Assembly: GCA_900548215.1 (NCBI GenBank)
Contig: URJI01000093.1
Coordinates: 1-10,276, forward strand
DNA length: 10,276 nucleotides
Direction: 5' to 3'
Source: an uncultured Coprococcus sp.
GTDB taxonomy: Bacteria; Bacillota; Clostridia; Lachnospirales; Lachnospiraceae
Shown in pieces: positions 7,107 to 10,276 of the stretch. Made by a program: the position numbers and the translations under genes. The number at the start of each line of letters is the position of its first letter. The stretch's first letter is position 1. The notes beneath the pieces were generated by a model that worked only from the letters and a program-made list of their open reading frames with translations, ran no database searches and was not told the DNA's origin.

Positions 7107-8522
7107 ATGATCGGAAGAAAAAAGGAAATAAAATTATTAGATGATTGTCTGTATTCTGGCAAAGCGGAGTTTTTGGTAGTATATGGCAGACGGCGTGTAG
7201 GAAAGACATACCTGATAAAAGAATACTTCAACAATAGTTTTTCGTTTTATGCAACCGGCTTATCCAAAGCCAAAACAAGGGAACAGCTTAGGGCTTTTGA
7301 TGGAAGCCTTTTAGAATATGGGGGTGAGAATAATACAGTATCAAGAGATTGGTATGATGCATTTGTGAAACTGAAAAAATTGTTGCAGAGAGATGATGTA
7401 AGAAGGGATCCTGCGAGTGGGAAAAGGGTAGTTTTTCTTGATGAACTTCCGTGGATGGATACGGCTAGATCAGACTTTAAGAGCGCTCTTGAATATTTCT
7501 GGAACAGCTGGGCTTCTGCTGAGAAAGATATGCTATTGATAGTTTGCGGCTCTGCTACATCGTGGATTATTGATAATTTATTATCGGACAGAGGTGGTTT
7601 TTATAATAGAATCACGAGGCAAATGCATCTTATGCCATTTACACTTGAGGAGTGCAGGGAGTTATTTGAAGAAAATGGGATGTCGTTAACTTCACAGCAG
7701 GTGATCGAGAGCTACATGGTGTTTGGAGGAATTCCATATTATTTGAATTGCTTTGACAGGAGACTTAGTCTGGCACAGAATATTGAAGAACTTTTGTTTA
7801 AACAGACAGGTCAGTTGTACTATGAATACGACAGGCTTCTTGGCTCTTTGTTTAAGAAGTGTGAACGTCATGCGGCGATACTTACTGCCTTATCGACGAA
7901 AAAAGGTGGTATGCTGAGGACAGAACTTGCCAGAATATCACAGATAGGGGATGGAGCTCCGCTTACAAAAGCACTGAATGAGCTTGAACAGTGTGGCTTT
8001 ATAAGAAAATACAAAAATTATATGAAAGAAAAGAATGGAGTATATTTTCAGCTTATAGATCCATTTATGATGTTCTGCTATAAGTTTATACAGAACAGAG
8101 AATATGATAGCTGGATGAGTTATATAAATACACCAGGATATTATTCATGGGCTGGAAATGCATTTGAGATGGTATGTCTTATACACGTGAATCAGATTAA
8201 GAAGACATTGGGAATTGCTGGTGTTGAGACAAATGAATACGCCTGGAGAAGTATGGCATCAAACCCTGGTGCTCAGATAGACTTGATAATAGATAGAAGA
8301 GATGGAGTAGTCAATGTATGTGAAATAAAGTATACGATGGCAAAGTATGCCATAGATGCAGCATATGAGGATAATCTCAGAAACAAGATATATGCTTTTG
8401 TGAACGAGACTAAATGCAAAAAAGCAGTACATCTTACATTCTTGTCTGTAGTTGGGCTGACAAAGAATAGTCATTCCGGCATTGTTCAGAATGAAATAAC
8501 AGGTAACGACCTGTTTTGTTAA
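7107..8522 (+). CDS. P-loop ATPase with C-terminal DUF234 / PD-(D/E)XK-like domain
   Basis: This 471-residue soluble protein belongs to the archaeal-type ATPase family common in Clostridia and archaea (PF01637 ATPase plus PF03008 DUF234). Walker A is GRRRVGKT (27-34), Walker B is VVFLDE (108-113) followed by LPWMD, and LLIVCGSATSW is the sensor-1 strand. GGFYNR and the MPFTLEEC segment are typical of this family. The middle (about 240-320) reads as a winged-helix region (RISQIGDGAPLTKALNELE). The C-terminal part has AQIDLIIDRR with Asp392 and VCEIKY with Glu406 and Lys408, the D-(13)-E-x-K pattern of PD-(D/E)XK nuclease-like folds. The family's biological role is unknown; defence, mobile-element or stress functions have been suggested only by context. 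The start is supported by GAGGT (7096-7100) with a 6-base spacer. The upstream repeat cluster suggests tight control. Length is normal and no frameshift is seen. Confidence 0.92.
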   Translation: MIGRKKEIKLLDDCLYSGKAEFLVVYGRRRVGKTYLIKEYFNNSFSFYATGLSKAKTREQLRAFDGSLLEYGGENNTVSRDWYDAFVKLKKLLQRDDVRRDPASGKRVVFLDELPWMDTARSDFKSALEYFWNSWASAEKDMLLIVCGSATSWIIDNLLSDRGGFYNRITRQMHLMPFTLEECRELFEENGMSLTSQQVIESYMVFGGIPYYLNCFDRRLSLAQNIEELLFKQTGQLYYEYDRLLGSLFKKCERHAAILTALSTKKGGMLRTELARISQIGDGAPLTKALNELEQCGFIRKYKNYMKEKNGVYFQLIDPFMMFCYKFIQNREYDSWMSYINTPGYYSWAGNAFEMVCLIHVNQIKKTLGIAGVETNEYAWRSMASNPGAQIDLIIDRRDGVVNVCEIKYTMAKYAIDAAYEDNLRNKIYAFVNETKCKKAVHLTFLSVVGLTKNSHSGIVQNEITGNDLFC

Positions 8523-8538
8523 AGAATTAAATGAAAAT

Positions 8539-8562
8539 ATATATCATTACCAATGATTATAT
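8539..8562 (+). repeat. AT-rich hairpin after the ATPase gene
   Basis: ATATATCATT (8539-8548) pairs with AATGATTATAT (8552-8562) across a 3-base loop with one bulged T. It lacks a following T-run, so it is not a terminator by itself. It could stabilise the mRNA 3' end or mark a promoter-like AT-rich site. Confidence 0.45.
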
Positions 8563-8570
8563 GTTAGAAT

Positions 8571-8659
8571 AAATCGACTTTGTTTCAAATTGCAGGGATG
8601 CAGCCGCGAATATGCGGAATGTTTGGAGACAGGGTCGATTTTTCTGCATAAAAATGCAG
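8571..8659 (+). ncRNA. Structured element: long closing helix, two inner hairpins, T-run; terminator or small RNA
   Basis: AAATCGACTTTGTTTC (8571-8586) pairs with GAGACAGGGTCGATTT (8626-8641) over 16 continuous positions, including three G-U pairs. Inside lie two hairpins: TGCA-GGGA-TGCA (8591-8602) and CCGC-GAATAT-GCGG (8604-8617). The closing helix runs into TTTTT (8639-8643), so at minimum it can terminate transcription of the ATPase gene. A further hairpin CTGCAT-AAAA-ATGCAG follows (8644-8659), and its CTGCAT could alternatively pair with ATGCAG at 8598-8603 inside the junction. A three-way junction is more elaborate than an ordinary terminator. It matches no riboswitch or known RNA class that I can recall, so the RNA type is open. 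Confidence 0.5.
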
Positions 8660-8712
8660 GATGATCTTCATGGATTTCGGGAAAAATAGGAAGTCTGTTA
8701 GCTATTTTACCC

Positions 8713-8815
8713 TGGATACCATGCCTTAAAATGTATCTCGACATGGAGAGGCAGGTGGATAGGGCTACTAACCGTTATCCATGCCATCACCCGGTTATAA
8801 TAAAGGGGTTTTTTC
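8713..8815 (+). promoter_or_regulatory. Possible structured leader or attenuator with T6 run
   Basis: TGGATA occurs twice (8713-8718 and 8756-8761), and either copy can pair with TATCCA (8776-8781). GCCT (8723-8726) can pair with AGGC (8749-8752) around an ATGT/ACAT stem (8731-8744). CCATGCC is repeated at 8719-8725 and 8779-8785. The segment ends in GGGG followed by T6 (8805-8814), where only a short ACCC/GGGT stem precedes the T-run. Competing helices ahead of a T-run are suggestive of attenuation, but the terminator stem is weak and the distance to potA (9079) is long. Confidence 0.3.
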
Positions 8816-9078
8816 TTAACATGTTTTTGATTCCCCGACAGTATGAGGGCAAGATAAAGTTGTGCTCATGCGAGGAGAGCTATCAGATAGGCTTTTCGTT
8901 ATTTGCTCCCCGGGCTGGTGAGATATACAGCAGTGATACATGGAGCGTGGATTTGTTGTCCGCTGACGGCGGGGCGGTCGCTCTTGTCGTCCATTTGGAA
9001 TGGCAGATGACAAATGCGCTTTGTTGGGGCACTGTAAGTAGGTGACGGAGTATGTCACGATACTTAAGGAGGAAATAA
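8816..9078 (+). other. Rest of the potA upstream region, no recognised gene
   Basis: No protein in any frame resembles a family I know. Several local complementarities occur: CCGC/GCGG near 8960-8973, a hairpin from TTGTC (8984-8988) to GACAA (9009-9013), and GTGAC/GTCAC (9042-9046 and 9054-9058) just ahead of the potA ribosome binding site AAGGAGG (9066-9072). I find no convincing -35/-10 pair, although a promoter for potA is expected somewhere here or in the preceding 250 bases. Confidence 0.5.
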
Positions 9079-10276
9079 ATGGAAAAAAACAACAATAATT
9101 CCAACAATATCATTGAATTGAAAAGCATTGTCAAGACCTATGACAATGGATTCACAGCAACCCACGGCTTTAACCTCGAAGTGAAGAGAGGCGAGTTCGT
9201 CACGTTCTTAGGCCCTTCAGGCTGCGGAAAAACCACGACACTTAGAATGATAGCAGGATTCGAGATTCCTACTTCAGGAGAGATATTACTGAATGGGCAG
9301 GATATCAGCAAACTTCCACCAAATAAGAGACCTATCAATACGGTCTTTCAGAGGTATGCGCTGTTCCCACACCTGAATATCTTTGACAACATAGCATTTG
9401 GCCTCAAGCTCAAGAAGCTTCCTAAGGCAGAGATTGTGAAGAAGGTCAAGAAGGTTCTTGAGATGGTTGACCTTGAGGGCTTTGAGGACAGAAAAGTCGC
9501 CACGCTTTCGGGTGGACAGCAGCAGAGAATAGCTATAGCGAGAGCTCTTGTCAATGAGCCGGAGATACTTCTTCTGGATGAGCCTCTTGGTGCGCTGGAT
9601 CTCAAGATGAGAAAAGAGATGCAGATAGAGCTTAAGGGAATGCATGACAGGCTGGGAATCACTTTTATCTATGTAACACACGACCAGGAGGAAGCACTCA
9701 CCATGTCAGACAAGATAGTTGTCATGAGCGAGGGTGAGATACAGCAGATAGGAACTCCTGAAGATATATATAATGAGCCAAAGAACGCATTTGTTGCGGA
9801 TTTCATAGGCGAGAGTAACATCTTCAACGGAATCATGACGGGCAAGTTAAAGGTAAGATTCTGTGGTGCAGAATTTGTCTGTCTGGATGACGTGGAGATT
9901 GGAACGAAGGTGGATGCCGTAGTAAGGCCGGAGGATGTGATAATCACCACACCTGAACAGGGCGTTATAAAGGGCGTTGTGACCTCCGTAGTATTTAAGG
10001 GCGTTCACTATGAGATCACCGTTGAGTCCGGAAGAAATGAGATAGTTATTCAGACCACAAAGTCCGCCAAGGTTGGAGACAAGGTTGGCCTCAATGTTGA
10101 ACCTGATGGAATACACATCATGATATCGGAGACTGCAATCAACAAGATTGAGAGCTCGGTCAACAGAAACTACGCACTTGGTGTATTCGACGGCAAGGTA
10201 TCATGCGACCTCACGGAGATCGTTCCGGGCTCAGCCATGAAGGATGGCGTGCTGGTGGATGCAAATGGTGAGGTGA
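9079..10276 (+). CDS. potA: Spermidine/putrescine ABC transporter ATP-binding protein (3' end missing)
   Basis: This is the cytoplasmic ATPase of a PotABCD-type polyamine importer. The 399 visible codons have no stop and run off the window. After an Asn-rich head (residues 4-10) come Walker A GPSGCGKT (45-52), the Q-loop Gln91 in VFQRYALFPH, the signature LSGGQQQR (143-150), Walker B ILLLDE (163-168), and the H-loop His201 in THDQEEA. A regulatory OB-type domain follows from about 240, with VVRPEDV (281-287) typical of PotA. YALFPHLNIFDNIAFGLK and QIGTPEDIYNEP favour PotA over the sugar ATPases. PotA proteins are usually 350-380 residues, and residues about 355-399 already exceed the expected domain, so this one carries a C-terminal extension of unknown length. 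AAGGAGG sits 6 bases before ATG. A potB permease is expected downstream, outside the window. Confidence 0.93.
   Translation, partial: MEKNNNNSNNIIELKSIVKTYDNGFTATHGFNLEVKRGEFVTFLGPSGCGKTTTLRMIAGFEIPTSGEILLNGQDISKLPPNKRPINTVFQRYALFPHLNIFDNIAFGLKLKKLPKAEIVKKVKKVLEMVDLEGFEDRKVATLSGGQQQRIAIARALVNEPEILLLDEPLGALDLKMRKEMQIELKGMHDRLGITFIYVTHDQEEALTMSDKIVVMSEGEIQQIGTPEDIYNEPKNAFVADFIGESNIFNGIMTGKLKVRFCGAEFVCLDDVEIGTKVDAVVRPEDVIITTPEQGVIKGVVTSVVFKGVHYEITVESGRNEIVIQTTKSAKVGDKVGLNVEPDGIHIMISETAINKIESSVNRNYALGVFDGKVSCDLTEIVPGSAMKDGVLVDANGEV

Noticed and set aside
8514..8532. A fourth copy of the TTTTAGAGAATTATG repeat after the ATPase gene, which would make the ATPase a repeat-bounded mobile unit
   Set aside because: TTAAAGAATTAAATG near 8519-8532 resembles the repeat only with gaps and mismatches, which AT-rich sequence can give by chance.
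8744..8815. Known riboswitch classes or a tRNA in the potA leader
   Set aside because: I compared it from memory with the conserved cores of TPP, SAM-I, cobalamin, guanidine, purine, preQ1, THF, ZTP, c-di-GMP and T-box elements and with the tRNA T-loop. None matches.
8731..9045. 104-codon + strand open frame in the potA upstream gap
   Set aside because: It has no ribosome binding site, no recognisable motif and atypical composition, and it overlaps the predicted RNA structures and T-run.
9286..9681. 131-codon open frame on the - strand opposite potA
   Set aside because: It lies entirely antisense to the conserved ATPase core of PotA and has no independent signal.

Overview
The window looks like a chromosomal segment of an anaerobic Firmicute of class Clostridia, most likely family Lachnospiraceae. 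The evidence is protein-level resemblance, strong AGGAGG-type ribosome binding sites, moderate GC with AT-rich spacers, and a sucrose locus built around an ABC importer instead of a PTS. No rRNA, tRNA, phage gene, transposase or CRISPR array is visible. All recognisable genes lie on the + strand.

Layout. (1) Positions 2-3452 are the tail of a sucrose or fructo-oligosaccharide operon: the 3' part of an MsmK/UgpC-type ATPase, a GH32 beta-fructosidase and a PfkB-family fructokinase, separated by 22 and 42 bases and closed by an intrinsic terminator. The importer energised by the ATPase would bring sucrose in unphosphorylated, GH32 would split it, and the kinase would phosphorylate the fructose. 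The fructokinase carries an extra C-terminal domain of about 79 residues that aligns without gaps to HPr. It keeps the Ser46 regulatory segment but lacks the phosphorylatable His15, so it resembles Crh. (2) Positions 3764-6699 hold a TraX-family membrane protein, an M20 amidohydrolase with full metal-ligand motifs, and an unrecognised five-helix membrane protein. They are closely spaced and probably co-transcribed. (3) Positions 6700-7106 hold a 26-codon hydrophobic reading frame with a very good ribosome binding site, then a repeat cluster: two direct 16-base copies and one inverted 15-base copy of TTTTAGAGAATTATG. The last copy abuts the ribosome binding site of the next gene. (4) Positions 7107-8522 encode a P-loop ATPase with a C-terminal DUF234/PD-(D/E)XK-like domain. 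(5) Positions 8523-9078 are a 556-base stretch without a convincing gene but rich in potential RNA structure, including a 16-bp closing helix with two inner hairpins followed by a T-run. (6) From 9079 to the window edge is a PotA-type polyamine ABC ATPase with a C-terminal extension, cut by the edge.

The most interesting points are the Crh-like domain fused to the fructokinase, the mutually exclusive pairing possible in the repeat cluster upstream of the ATPase, and the structured intergenic region before potA. All RNA structures were found by eye from complementarity. No folding, covariation or homology search was run.
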